A stretch of 64,000 nt of DNA, taken from contig NC_085876.1 in NCBI RefSeq assembly GCF_034702125.1, positions 7,024,364-7,088,363 on the forward strand. The letters are read 5' to 3'. The number at the start of each line of letters is the position of its first letter. Position 1 is the stretch's first letter. Positions 50,482 to 63,634 of this stretch are shown here, one piece after another. The notes beneath the pieces are model-generated. The model saw only the letters and a list, made by a program, of their open reading frames with translations. It made no database searches and had not been told where the DNA came from. Position numbers and translations under genes: made by a program. The DNA is from Engraulis encrasicolus. Lineage: Eukaryota; Chordata; Actinopteri; Clupeiformes; Engraulidae.

Positions 50482-50489
50482 CTTGTTAT

Positions 50490-52170
50490 TCTCTTATTTC
50501 GCTCAGTGACACTTTCTTGGACTCACCTCGGTAATAATTTGAAACACACTTCGACACGTTGGCACTTTAGACACACAACCGCACGTGAAGAAGACTGGCA
50601 GACAGGCAGACAGACGGAGGGATGTCTCTCCAGACAGTGTGGCAACTGCTGGAGTAGCTTGATTGGTTGAGTGCTTGGCTGACTTCCTTCACACAGTGGC
50701 TCTCCTGTAGGGAAGACGTAATGATGATAAACATTAATTATCGGTACAGAGAGACAGAGACGGATCATAAGTGTCTGCCATGCGTCCAACACATTTAGGC
50801 AGCTGCACTGGGAGGGAGAGAGTATCCTGCCTAGTGTAGCAACCCTACGCCCCGGGAAGTGACTGACAGCTGTGAGTGTTATGGGGAGGGTTTTTTTTTT
50901 GAGAGGCCGGGGACATGGAGGCGGGGCATGGAGGCTGGGAGAGTTTCAGGGTCAGGTTTTAGCTCCCTTTTCAAAGTGCTGATGAACGTCCTGGCATTCA
51001 ACTTTAGCGGTTTTGCGGCCCGGTGGGTCATAAATAACACATCACTGCAAGGCTTGCGATTATACACTGAAATTCCCAGAGCCCTGTCTGCTGTGTGAGA
51101 TGTTTTGTTTTTTATTTAGCCGTCGTCCATAAATGACAATCTTGGCAAGGCAGTGTGGAGGATCTTAAGGGCACGGGGACCATCTGTCTAACTAAAATGT
51201 GTGCACAAGATAAATATATTCTCTCTAAAAATAAAATGCAACCCCATGCCAATTAGTCTAGCCACTCGAATAATGCCAAGCTGAACTAAGTGTCGGAATC
51301 TGAATTCAGATGAAACACTAACATATAAAAATTCACACTGATAAACACACTCACATTTATAGTAATTCATAAAAACAAACACAAACACAAACACAAACAC
51401 GCTCAAACTGTAAAACACAAACATGTGTAGTGATATATTGTATTGAGTGAGTGAGGGGCATGGATCACTGTCTAAAAATACTATGTTATCAGAGGCACGG
51501 GTGAGAGTCCCTAGCGCTTAAATTACCCTCCATCTGTCCACACGAATATGTGTGTATGAAATCCCCCTTCCTCTCTCTCCCTCCGTCTCTAGCATCTCTA
51601 GGAATGCCCCAACCCCCCATTAAAAATGCCTTCCCCATCCACATCAACCCTGACCCCGCCCCTACCCTGTGTGAGTCATTCTCCTGATTTTCCATTGATG
51701 ACATGATTAAAGACACTTGGTCATCTTTGTAAGTCTCTATTAGTATGCTTTGCATCACCATTATTTATTTATAAATTACATCAGTGAGCAGTGTATTTTC
51801 ATTACTTGTGTAAACTCTTAAAACATGTGCCCTGTTATAAATTTGGTGTTAACACAATGGAAAAGTAGTATTAACTGAAGACTCTGAGTAATGTCAAAGT
51901 ACCTCTGTAAAATGGTAGTTAAGTCTTCTCCATAAGTACTTCAGCGTTCCACTGGTGAAACAGTGCATATTATGAGATTTTATTAGAGTTTACTTCCTAG
52001 GTTTCTGTGTGTGCCAGTAAAATTCCGCTACAAACGTTATTGTGAAAAGGTGTCTGCTAGAAGGGGAGAAAGATTCCATCCCAATCACCTCACAGTCCAA
52101 CAAAAAAATAATGTAATGGAACAGATTTTGTTGCTCTCAGGTGGTACCATTCCTTGCAGTTAAGACATGT
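50490..52170. other. klhl31 upstream region, no gene seen
   Basis: This is the presumptive promoter region of klhl31 (minus strand). No TATA box or non-coding exon could be assigned with confidence. It contains an (ACAAAC)n run near 51373-51397. Confidence 0.4.
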
Positions 52171-52176
52171 TGTCAG

Positions 52177-52540
52177 GGCCACTGACGGATTTCGCTGGGC
52201 CCAAGACAAAGTCATCTGATACGGCCCCAAACCCAATACATGATACAGAGGGCCCAAAGCACATGAAGGTCCTTGTGTACAAGCGTTCAGCGATACGAGT
52301 GCAGGTGTAAGGCAAAAAACACCACAAACTGAATACTGTTTTTTTTCTTTTTCTTTCTGTCTTTCTTTCTTTGTTCCTTTCTTATTATTAATTCTTGCAG
52401 TGAAAGAAAAGTAAAAAAAAAAAAAAAAAAGTAGAGTGAGCAGAGTATTCAGAGGGCAGTGTTTTCTGTACTTTCGTTCTTGGTAAAAAAAAAAAAAGGA
52501 CCCAATTCTCTCTCCCTGGGCCCGGGACAAGAAACCCCTC
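52177..52540. repeat. hAT-like element fragment
   Basis: CAGGGCCACTGACGGATTTC at the left and CCCTGGGCCCGGGACAAG near 52515 match the family of 46593-46757. The middle has gained T-rich and A-rich runs (about 52338-52430 and 52484-52497) and unrelated DNA. Confidence 0.5.
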
Positions 52541-52964
52541 TGCCAACAGGAACTACCCGATAGCCCAGCCTTTTAAAAGTTACATATTGTATTGCAATAG
52601 TGTAAACCATAGGTGAGAGGTGAGAGCTTTGAGAAAGACTGAAACAGGTGTGGCGAGTCTCTCCTGTTCCACACTCTGCTTCGTGTTTTGGAAAGACTCT
52701 CAGGTGGTTGCTGGTGGCGCGCGGTGTAACGGGGGGCTATTTATTATCAGGTCAGTGTTTACTAATAGCTGGTGGGAACAGTATTTGGGTCACAAGGAGG
52801 CAGCTAACGATCACCCAAATCAACCCACCCCTTCTGCTATTAGAATGACAACGTGAGTCTCAAATTCATCACTGAGGTCACAGAAGGGGTGCTGACCGTC
52901 TACTAGAGGGTCAACTTTCTGGGGCGCGTCAAGGGAAACATCTACAAAGATGGGGTAAAACATT

Positions 52965-53306
52965 GGTAACACTTTATAATAATGTCTGCTTATAAAGCAT
53001 TAATAACACTTAGTAAATAATGAACAAATGATGAAGAAAGCATTAACAAATGTTTGTAAATGACTCGTAAATGTTTGTAAATGTTATGTTAATATTTTAT
53101 ATTTCTCAAATATTTACAAATTGTTTTTAAATGACTGATAATACTTTGTTTAAAGATTTGTGAAATCATGATCATTATATTTGTAGATATTTTATAAAGT
53201 ATGAACAAAATATAGCTAATAATAAAAACATTTGTTAATGTTTCATTCATCATTAGTTAATTGATTACTAAGTCTTTATAAGCAGACATTATTATAAAGT
53301 GTTACC
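52965..53306. mobile_element. 342-base hAT MITE with 8-base target duplication AAAACATT
   Basis: Terminal inverted repeats of about 34 bases (GGTAACACTTTATAATAATG and on) flank an AT-rich body. AAAACATT is present at 52957-52964 and 53307-53314. No coding capacity is seen. Confidence 0.9.
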
Positions 53307-53970
53307 AAAACATTGCTCTTAAAGAGCAAAGATTGCAGCCTCTGCAACATGTGGAGTAGAGGTGTGTTGCTGACGGAATTTAGACTAAATATTTTGGTGG
53401 AGGCCCACTGAACCATCTAGACAGATGGGAAAATATTGACATAGGCAAGTGAGGTGTAGGCTAGTATAAACTCAGTCACTCCCCAAAATGCCCCTGCTAA
53501 TGTCTTGCCAATTTAGTAGAGATGTAGAGAAGATACAAGCCCAACCTGAAATGTTCACACATTCATGCTACCTATAGTGCACTATATGAGAAACAAAACA
53601 ATGGAAGCTGAACGAAAGAACGTCTGGACACTGGTGGACTCGGTGCATGGCTTTGCATTAGTGCAAAAACTCAAGTCACAATATTTTGGTGGCATGTACA
53701 TTTATTTTACTGTGGCAGTCTCTATCCATTTACGGACTAGCCCAGAAAACTCATGACCCATGATGCTTTTGTTTGTTATTGTTGTGCAAAGTATGATAGA
53801 ACTTGCTGGAAAGTATCTGAGGTGCACACGTAACTGTCAGTGAGCAGCCAGTCACAAGGTCGGGTTTGAGATCGTGTTCGGCAGCATCTTCTTATTGAGG
53901 TCAATGGAACATTCTCATCTGGCCCAGGTTCAGAGTGAAAGCTAACCACAAACACAGGTAGATCATACAC

Positions 53971-54118
<148 letters not shown>

Positions 54119-54425
54119 CATTATACCTGACTTTGTTTGTGACCTTAAACTCTCAAGCGCACCATGACACCTCACATACAAGAATGGCAGGCACTTACGT
54201 AATGTACACACACACAGAGACAATAAGCCGTCACAACAACAAGGCATACTGTCCCCATAAGCACACAACCACACTGTACCCACCACAAGCATAACAACCT
54301 GACCTCCAGAGATAAGATATAAGGCAACAGCTGTTCACCAAAGTAGGGACCTGTCTCTGTACACTTGTGAGATATTTTTCTAAGAATACAGTATGGCAGT
54401 CTGTGATGAAAGCTAAAACTGTAAA

Positions 54426-54548
54426 TGGCATTTTTTTAGGTGCATGAATCCCAGTGTTTGAATTAAGGAAAAAAATACAGTGTTGAGTCAACACTGTATT
54501 TTTTTCCTTAATTCAAACACTGGGATTCATGCACCTAAAAAAATGCCA
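54426..54548. repeat. Perfect 123-base palindrome
   Basis: Two 61-base arms are exact reverse complements around a single G at 54487. Arms begin TGGCATTTTTTTAGGTGCAT and end ..AATACAGTGTTGA. As RNA either strand would fold into an unbroken hairpin. No terminal repeat or target duplication was identified. Confidence 0.95.
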
Positions 54549-54559
54549 CATGTTGACCC

Positions 54560-57500
54560 TATACTTTGAGAGTCACTTTCACTCCTTCTTTCTTGTATTT
54601 GGTATATTCTATATGTGTTTGGTCCCATAAGTGTTGAATGGAAACTGCATTTTTAAAAACTATATGGTTCAATTGGTCTTAGACCTGGATCAGGAATGTG
54701 GTTGAAATGATGTTTACCAAATGTCATTCTCATCACATGTGTGTTTAGAACTGAGATCAATGAGAAGAGAGAGTGTTGGGGAGAAGACTGCAAAGGAAAG
54801 TGACCTTAATACGGTAAATATAGCGGTCATCATCATATCTAAGGTCATCACTTCGCGGGAACAGAGGTTGCCAAAGAAAAAGAGCATTTAGGAAGTCTTG
54901 AAAAGAACCATAGTGGTATAAAACCAATGACTCAGAGAAAAAAAGGGATGCCTGTAGTTTGTTAATCTTTAAAATAATGCTTTCCAAAACATTTAGGGGT
55001 TAATAAACTTGAACACTAAGTGAGGAGTGAGGGTCATTGCTGCACAGGAGGAGAGGAGCGCCATTCGCTCTCATCATATGTGCAAATTACAATAGGATTT
55101 CTTAGAAGAATTCCAAAACAAAAAAGTCGCAATGCTTCTGAGGAGTACAGGGAGAAGTATTGGGAATATATCAGAGGTCATTGGTCGAAAAGAGGAATGA
55201 AGCATGATGCAAGTGAAGATGATGGATGGATGGATGGGTCAGGTCAGACAGATGGACGGATGGACAGAAAGATTGGAAAAGATGAGAAGAGTGTTGGATG
55301 GAGGGGGAAAGAGGAGATGGGCAGAGTTTTTTTAAAGAGGTTCCAGTGGCTGGCTGCAGCTGTTGTGTTTGTCAGGGTTGTTAACGAGGCGCGTGTGTAT
55401 GTGGTTATGTGTGAGATGGGAAACGTGATGGTGGTGGGGTACCCTATAGCGGTCACCAGGGCTCCAAATCAACACACACCAAGTGACCAAAATTCAGTTT
55501 GGCTGGTAGAAAAGAAAACGTATTGGCTACTTTTACTGGTAGTGAGTATATGTTTGGATAGTGAGAGTTAACTTCTGGCTAGTGATGACAAAGCCCTTTA
55601 ACGTTCACCAAGTCAGACTGGCACGTCAAAGTCACCATGTCCAACCCCCTTTCACCCCCCACCCTCAACCCCACCCTCATCACCACCAACCACAGACCCC
55701 CATCTGCCCCCCTAGCACTCCTTCCACCCATCCTCGCCACCACTACTGCAGGCACTTCGCATGCCTTCTGCCGTGGCTACTGGTTATTTATAGGAGTTGA
55801 GAAACACTCCGTGGATTGCTAGGGCTAGAATAGCATAGGCTTTCTTGACTAACTCTGCCGTTCCCTCTCTCTGTCTCTCTGTCTTTCTGTCTGTCTGTCG
55901 CTCTCTTTCTCTCTCTCTCTCTCTCTTTCTCTCCACACCCACGCACGCACACAAACACACACACTGAAATACACAAAAACAAGAACACCAAATGCCAGCT
56001 GTGTTTGCTGTAATGTTTCTCCAGTTTGTGAAAGAGATGCCAATGTCTGTGTGTAGGCCTAAATGATAGTGTTTCAATAAACGTAGGGAAGCAGACACTG
56101 CCATGATCATACGCTTACTATATCATCTAGTTATGGCTAAAGGCCTACAGGCCTGCCAGTACGTGTTTTAGGTTGGGCTCATAATCTGACCAGGGAAGTA
56201 ACAGTTGATACATTTCGGTTTAGATAACTCATGGTTAACAAGCCTGTTAAGAAAAGCATTGGGCATCACTCTTTAGAAAAAGCTGCGCTTAGTGGTTCTA
56301 GTTCCCATGTTTCTGAGGTGCCACTTAAAGCAGCCTTGCCACTTAATGTGTTAAGACACGATGCCTGGTATAAGTTTGTTGTTACCAAGGTAACAATGAC
56401 CAAGTCGTAATGTATTACTCTGTGTCATGTCATAGTGGTGTAGTGCTATGGTAGTAAAGCTTTCTTAACAAGTGGTAAAACATTACAATTAATCGATTAA
56501 TCGACTTCAGCAATTAATTGCCAACTCTATTGCTGAGAGACCCAGGTGAAATGGACATGATGAAGTGTATGTTAAGAGAAGGGTGTGAAGAGTGGGAAGA
56601 TTTCAATGACTTTGGATTCAAGAGTAGCTAAAGCGTAGTAAAGAGTGTAAATAGAAATTCATTTAAAATTAGCATTTTATCTAATTTTCAATTAAAATGT
56701 TTAGATTTTTTTTTTAAGGAGAAATACAATGAATCATGATTCGATCGATAAGGTAAATCAACAAACAATCAATGAATCAATTATTTGCATCCCTAATTCC
56801 GTATACTAGGTATACTAGGCTTCATACGTCTGATGATTAGTGTTTGTTTACAGTTCCTGTACACGCTTTATGCAGCTGTCCTCTGTGTATATCATGAACG
56901 TCGGCCATTTTTGATAGCTTATTGGCTCACTGAGCTTTCCCATCAATACAGACGGCGATCAGGTTGCGAACAGAACTGAGCATGTAATTGTTTCTTAATG
57001 TTGTCATTAGCACCCACCCCACCTAGTTTCACATCAGCCCCCCTTTGTCTATGGGTCTTAGCCTAACCGTGTAATGGTGGTCTTAACAACCTGTCAATTA
57101 CACCATTTCCATGAGCCCATGAGAGAGAATGCATAATGACATTGCACATGAGAAAAAACGATGCCTCTCAGAATGATAATCAATTAGTAGGCCTATTATA
57201 AAATGAAATTTCCATCAAGCTGGAATTTTGTTGCCTTCTGTAAATGACAATAAGTCTCTTCAATCTTGCATCTTGAATCTTAAAAACTATAGGCCTACAA
57301 GTGTGATTGATTCGCTACAGATCTCAACATAACCTTGTAATGCTGGCCTGATGTTATCAACGGTTAGTTTCCTCTAAGCTCTCCTTTCATTCAAATCTCT
57401 CCTAGCATTCCTGGCTTATCAGCTGTCTTCTGTCTGACCTTGTGTAGTAGCCAGGCCTTCAGCTACACATCTCTCAGTAAAAACACTTATTGTCACTCGT

Positions 57501-58090
57501 GTATTAGTACTGTATTACTGACCATGAATGACAAGCAGGTACTTTTTCTCCACAGAAAACATTGTGGATGACATTAGGCCTTCCAGTTCTGCAATCAATA
57601 TCATTATTAAAATAATAAATTAGTATTAATGGCTACAATCTTGTATATTAGCATTTCCCAAGGTTATTAATGAATAATTATGTTGATATATCAATAATGA
57701 TAATTTCAAATTTTCAAATTGGCTATCAAAAGCTTAAAAACAGGGGACTTGAGGACCATTCCCAGCAAACAGGGATGTCTGGTCACACTGTTGTTAAACC
57801 GGTAGCCAATACGACAGGGAGAATTCCCACTTTCAGAGTCATATTTACCTCTTATTGCTCTCCGTCACCTTCCGTATCGTCCCTTCCTTATCCTTCCTGT
57901 TTTCACCTTCTGTGACTCTATAGGTTTATCCTCCTCTTCCCACGTTCAGTACCAGTGTTGCTCTATCCTCCGCCTGTCTGACAGTGTTTCTGTGTGTGCC
58001 TGTTTGACAGCACACATGTGTTGGGGTTCCTTGGCCGGACACCAGCACTACGTAAGACGAGACCACCACACAGGCACCCAGCTATGCGTC
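54560..58090. other. Intergenic DNA, no gene recognised
   Basis: Contains a GATGGATGG-type repeat near 55221-55265, a CT-rich tract at 55862-55932 and an ATTAATCGATTAATCGAC palindromic patch near 56487. Open frames, including one of 183 codons from 55020, show low-complexity or no recognisable composition and are not called genes. Confidence 0.4.
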
Positions 58091-58103
58091 CAGCTCCAAA
58101 TAC

Positions 58104-58440
<337 letters not shown>

Positions 58441-58449
58441 GTATTTAAA

Positions 58450-59200
58450 GCCCAGGCTTCTGGTCTTGTATGCTTGAGCTAATCTGAGTATATTGGTCTA
58501 CTACCCACAGAGGGCAACAACGAGCTTGGGGTTTTCCAACAGTTTGCCAATACATGTGTGTGCTATAGGCTATGTTCAATATGTCGTGCCATGTATAGGC
58601 CTATTTTGAGTATTTGTGTATTTATGTACCGGTATGCTGCTGGTCACCTTAACTTTGGGATTAATACAAGTTACTATATTCTACAATATGCAAAATGTAT
58701 GGACTATATAACTGAACATCACTAAAGACTAATGGGTCATCATGGTCCAATAAAAAGTAGCCTACTTGTCCTGCTAAGCCTACCTGATGTTTTCCAGTAG
58801 GCCTACATAGTTAGGCTTTTCAATTAGCCAGGCTCTTGGATGTCTGAGACTATGATAGGCCTATGTGCTCCTTTAAAAATAATAAATGGGCTAATACAAT
58901 ACTGAAACGAGGATTAGGGTGACCATTGCAAACAAAAATATACGATTTTGGTCCCACTACCTTCCATGGTGGAACAATGGGTAGGCTGTGGTTTATTATG
59001 TTCTAGGCGCGCGCCAGGATTCCCAGGTAAAGACAAATGGACTGGAGTGTGAACGGGTTAGCATGCAGTAGCATAACACGTTATACATACATTTAAAGTC
59101 AGCATGCCTTAATTAAGAATGTAGAATTATCACCCTACAGTTTATTGAAGATTTCTGAGCACTTTCCCTTGTCAGCTGTTCGGTGACGCAGTTCCGGGAT
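58450..59200. other. eloa upstream region
   Basis: No gene is seen. Just before the eloa ATG (59200-59281) the DNA becomes GC-rich with GTTTCCGGGGCC and TTCCGGGAT, ETS-like sites common in housekeeping promoters. No TATA box is evident. Confidence 0.4.
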
Positions 59201-59281
59201 CTCCATGCCTGTAAATGTGGGCTGAAGCCGCAGAGCTGGGCTATGAAGCAGTTTCCGGGGCCTTCGCTTCCACTTGTAAAC

Positions 59282-60233
59282 ATGGCGGAGGAGCTGCTGG
59301 AAACCGTGGAGAGATTGCAGTCTAGACTCTCCGAGAATCAAGAGCCCCGAAAGGTAGAGACATGTGGATTAAAATGGACACATTGTAAACTGTTAGGGTT
59401 GATGGTCGTTGTTAATAATGTAGCGTTGCAGCTAATGAATGTAGTGAGTCCTTTAAAAGAGCACGTCACGCTTTAAATGTGCTCTCTTTCAAGCAGATTA
59501 CGCTTGTGGGCCACAGTGTCCGTTGCAGTTTTAATACTTAACTTTCACATCCAGCACTGTAATAATATATTCTCTGGACATTTATCACTAGAAATCTCCT
59601 CTTCGTGTTCTAACCATAAAACGCCTGGAATGCCAACTAGTCCAGAAGTAGCAAGCTTCACGGAATCAGCTAGATGGGGATTGCAACATTGTCGCTCGCA
59701 CTTGTCATATTGTGATTTTGCCTCTTAGACAATAATATAGCGGTGGAAACTGTCGCGCCAGAACAGAACAATTGGACAGTGATTTTCTTGGCTCGGATGA
59801 ATAACATTTTCACATTGCTTCGCAAAGCTGACTTGCTGGGTAAACACAACTCTTGTAGCCCTTACGTAGGCGACTTTCTCCCCCACTCAAACTCACGATC
59901 AGTATAGGCCCACGTCACCAGGCGCAGACTCAAACCATGCTCACATGCATGGGCACAGGGCTCAGATTTCTCCTCCTGCTCTCACACCTGCTACCAGGTG
60001 TTCTTGCCCAATTTCAAGGAATTCACTTCACCTTCTCTGTGTGTTTATCCTATGTCCTCTCCTGACTGTCTTGCTCTGTTGCATCTTAAGCCCTACATTG
60101 GCTACTGCGCTATCTGATTATGTTTCTGTCATCCCAGTTCCCCAATCTACTCCAATCTGAGAATTAATATGATAGTGACATGAGGATGTAGGATTATTAC
60201 TCATTTAATTGCACTGTGTAGGTTATGAATGAT

Positions 60234-60310
<77 letters not shown>

Positions 60311-63167
60311 CTCTTGAAGACACTGAAGAGGTTGGCAGAGCTGCCCATGACAGTGGACATTCTAGTGGTGAGTTTGCACTTTTTTTCTTTTTTTCTCCCT
60401 TTCGTCTTCCAGGAAACGGCAGGGGGAACATTTTCAAGAAGGTATAATGCACAGGCCGTCTCTCGCGTTGCCCTGGGAGATTGCAAGCCTGTCTTTTGAC
60501 ACCTTTTTCATTTCAGACTTTTATGGATCCATCGAGAGACTGTTGTCAAGATAAGAGTGTCACACTAATGTGTGCTACCGTATAAGCGGTGATATGGTTA
60601 CTGAGAATATAATAGGGGGAGTAGACCTCATTCTCTCACTTAGCTTGTCATAGTGGTGTTTACTTACAGGCTGTAAATGAATCTCATTCACTCAATCACC
60701 ATTTTTTCCTTCTGGTCAGGATACGGGAGTCGGGAAAACTGTAAATTCTCTCCGCAAACATGACTTAGTGGGAGAGGCGGCGAAAAGCATAGTGGCGAAA
60801 TGGAAAAAACTTGTGCCTGACAAGCCTGCTGAACGGTGAGTTTTAATGAATTATGACAAGTGGTTGATGCAATGTGCCCTTGATTGAAAGAAAAGCACTG
60901 TGTAAACACGTATTATTAGGACAGTGCAGTGAAGAATCGTGAAAGGAAATGAGTGGGAGAGAGGGATGGGGAAGGATCTGCAAATGACCTGGACTGGAAT
61001 CGAACCCAGGTCGCTAGCGTAGCAGTGTTGTGCCCTACTGTTAGAGCCACGGCAGGGCCAGTATAACTATACTTTTTAAAAGACAAATTAGAAATATAAT
61101 TACTTGCAGTTTATTGCAATATGTAGATATGGTCACAGACACTGGATGGATTTGTGTGTATCCATTTCAATTATGGGCAACTGCTGCTCACATCAACACG
61201 AGAGACAGTTGTTTGTCAGCCTTTTAAGAAATGTTTGGCTGTGGGTGCTGTGTGACATAGTGTGCGAAGGCACCCAACCACGAAGGGGCTTGCATGCCCA
61301 TGGGGACCCAAGTTGGGGACCCGAGTACAGCATGGGTCACTTCCTAGCCCTTTCCCATCTCTCTCTCCCACTCTCTTCCTGCCATAATCTCCACTGTCCT
61401 ATCCTCAAGAAAGGCACAAAATCTTTTAAAATGCATTTAATGTTTGACTGTGTATATTTAAAGAGAAATATTTGTCTGGTGATCTCCCTCAGTCCTGCTG
61501 CTCCTCCTCCTCCTCCTGTCAAAGATGTCCGCTCACACTCACAAGCCCCGGAGCTGCACAGAGGCCACAAGCGGGCACGAGAACCCTCTCCTGAGGACAT
61601 TCGCCACACACACCGGGACGAGGAAGAAGAAGAGGAGGAGGAGATGGAGGATGACTACAGGCACCATCACCGCCGTCATGATCATGACGAAGAGGACATG
61701 GTGGATGAGGAGATGATGGAAGAGGAGGAGGAACCGGAGCCGGAGCTCGAGCGTGTGGTGAATCGGTACGAGCCGCACCATGGATACTCCCCGTCGCCTC
61801 CCCAGGCCTACAGCCCCACGGCGCCCGGTCTCTCTGGCCAGCGGCTCGCACGCTACCAGCCTAGCAGGCCGTACGACAGTCCCTCTCCTCCGCATGAGGA
61901 AGAGGAGGAGGAGGAGGAGGAGCCTGCTGCACCCAGCCCTCCACCACCACCACCACCTCCACAGAAGGAGGCACACAGACACAGCAAGCCCCATCACAGA
62001 GACAGAGACAGGGATGGAGACAGAGAATCCGCTAGGGATCACAGCTCCAGAGACCGGCCCAAAGACAAGGAACGCCACAATGCTGCTTCTAGTGGCTCGG
62101 AGCAGGACAGGCGGAAACGACCGCACCAATCGGCACCAACGACAACGTCGTCGAGCATTGGGGAGGGCAAGAAGAGCAGTGAGCGGGAACAGACTGGTAG
62201 TAGTAGCAGCAAAAGAGAGGACAAGAAAGAGACCAGTAACAGCAATAGAGAGGACAAACACAAGAACACACATTCGCAACACGACAGAAAACACACATCG
62301 CATGACGGCAAGAAGGACAAAAAGGGAGGACGCGATGGTAAATACTGTTGCTTTTTTGTGTGCATGTTTGTGTGTGTTGGTGTAGGTGTAGGTGTGCATG
62401 TATATATATCTGATCATGTGTGTCATATTTGTTTGAATGCAATATTCGTTTTTGAAATCCGCAATTGATCAGTCTTGCTTACCACAAATAGAAGGAGGAA
62501 TTTTCAGGTGATATGATTTGGCATTGACATTATTGTTGGCTTAGTGTGAATATAGCAAATGCACACCCCTTATTTTGTTGCCATTGATTTCTGAGTGATT
62601 TTTCTTACATTATGTTATGCTTGGCTGATGCCTTTAATTAAAGCCACTTAGTTATCATGTAAGGTAGACTAGACTGTATTGGTTGCAGTCCCTGGGTTTG
62701 CCTACGTCTCCCGCTTTTTAACCATCAGTCCCACTTGTGTTGTGTGTGTTGTGTCGCCGATAGAGAAGTCAAAGGTGAAACCTGAAACGGTGTCATTCTC
62801 CGAGCCTCCCCACGAGGAGGAGAAGGAAGTGTTCGAGGCCCCCACCATGTCCTTCGAGTCCTTCCTCACCTACGACGCGCCCAGCAAGAAGAAGAAGAAG
62901 CCGCTCAAGCCTCCGCAGTCTTCCTCCTCCTCCTCTTCCAAGCCTACTACTACTACTGCTTCTCCTGTCACCCATTCCTCTTCCTCGTCCTCGGCACGCC
63001 GCTCGAAGTCACCGTCGTCATCGTCATCGCACCACCAGAAATCCAGTGCTACTAATGGTGCCAGCAGCAGCAGCAAGAGCAGCAGCAAGAGTGAGCGCAG
63101 TAGCAGTAAGCGGTCCGAGGCTGCCTCTGCTACGCCCGTCACCCCCACACCGGAGAAACGCAGAAAG
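59282..63167 (+). CDS. eloa: Elongin A (eloa/TCEB3), 5' part; runs off the window
   Basis: Exons 59282-59353, 60311-60367, 60720-60835, 61493-62337 and 62764-63167 stay in frame for 498 codons and the last ends at a GTGAGT donor, so the gene continues beyond the right edge. Elongin A is the active subunit of the Elongin complex, which with Elongins B and C raises the elongation rate of RNA polymerase II and can also serve as a CUL5 ligase subunit. Seen: a TFIIS N-terminal-like helical domain (1-81; [34 protein letters not shown]), then a long charged, disordered middle rich in Glu, Pro, Ser, Arg and Lys, and the conserved phrase [13 protein letters not shown] followed by KKKKK (about 388-408). 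The BC box and C-terminal domain lie outside. Exon 2's acceptor follows a pure (TG)n tract. Identity rests on these conserved phrases and the RPL11 neighbour. Confidence 0.93.
60237..60309 (+). repeat. (TG)n tract forming the eloa exon 2 3' splice-site region
   Basis: About 35 TG units run directly into the acceptor (TGTGTGTAG|CTCTTG, 60310/60311). There is no conventional polypyrimidine tract. Confidence 0.9.
60918..61065 (-). repeat. tRNA-derived SINE, copy 5 (inverted)
   Basis: Read inverted: TGGCTCTAACAGTAGGGCAC head, GGGTTCGATTCCAG B box, then the shared body to CACTGCACTGTCCTA. It lies in eloa intron 3. Confidence 0.7.
61230..61425 (+). repeat. Diverged SINE-like repeat, copy 6
   Basis: The second half (CACTTCCTAGCCCTTTCCC, ATCTCTCTCTCCCACTC, CCACTGTCCTATCCTCAAG) follows the SINE body of the other copies. 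The head is unrecognisable. It lies in eloa intron 3, just before exon 4. Confidence 0.45.
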
Positions 63168-63630
63168 GTGAGTGTGGGGTCCAGAGTAGTCAAACCATCC
63201 ATCTACCTCATACACTAGATTACCAAAAGCATTTGCTAACCTGCCTGTCACATATGGACTTGACAACTGTGGACAGCTTTCCAGAGTTGAGTTGAAGCTG
63301 TAATGGCAGCAAAAGGTGGACCGATATCATATGGAACCCTATGGCTTAGGAATGGAATGGCAGTTCAGTTCATGTTTGGTTTTAGGCAGGGGTAGGGAAT
63401 ACTTTTGGTAATACAGTGTATGATAATTTAGTTTAGTTCATTTTATGAAATGTATGAAATGTCTGTGAGAAGTTGTGTATAGGCCATCATCCGGCCTCAT
63501 GATCATTGCCTTAGATAGCTTTTTATTTGGTGCGTCTGTGTGCGCATGAGGGCATGCTTGCATATTTTGTTTTCCACACCATTTATGTTAAGTTCAGTTC
63601 AGAGTTAAGTTGTTAGCAATGGCGGGATTT
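63168..63630 (+). other. eloa intron 5, nothing recognised
   Basis: Intronic DNA between exon 5 and the repeat at the window end. No feature was recognised. Confidence 0.5.
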
Positions 63631-63634
63631 TTCG

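Noticed and set aside
55020..55571. 183-codon open frame in the intergenic region
   Set aside because: Contains a GATGGATGG simple repeat, shows no recognisable family, has no splice or promoter context, and its composition is not that of a typical protein.
61539..62426. 295-codon minus-strand open frame
   Set aside because: Antisense shadow of eloa exon 4, whose Arg/Glu/Ser-rich repeats keep the opposite strand open.
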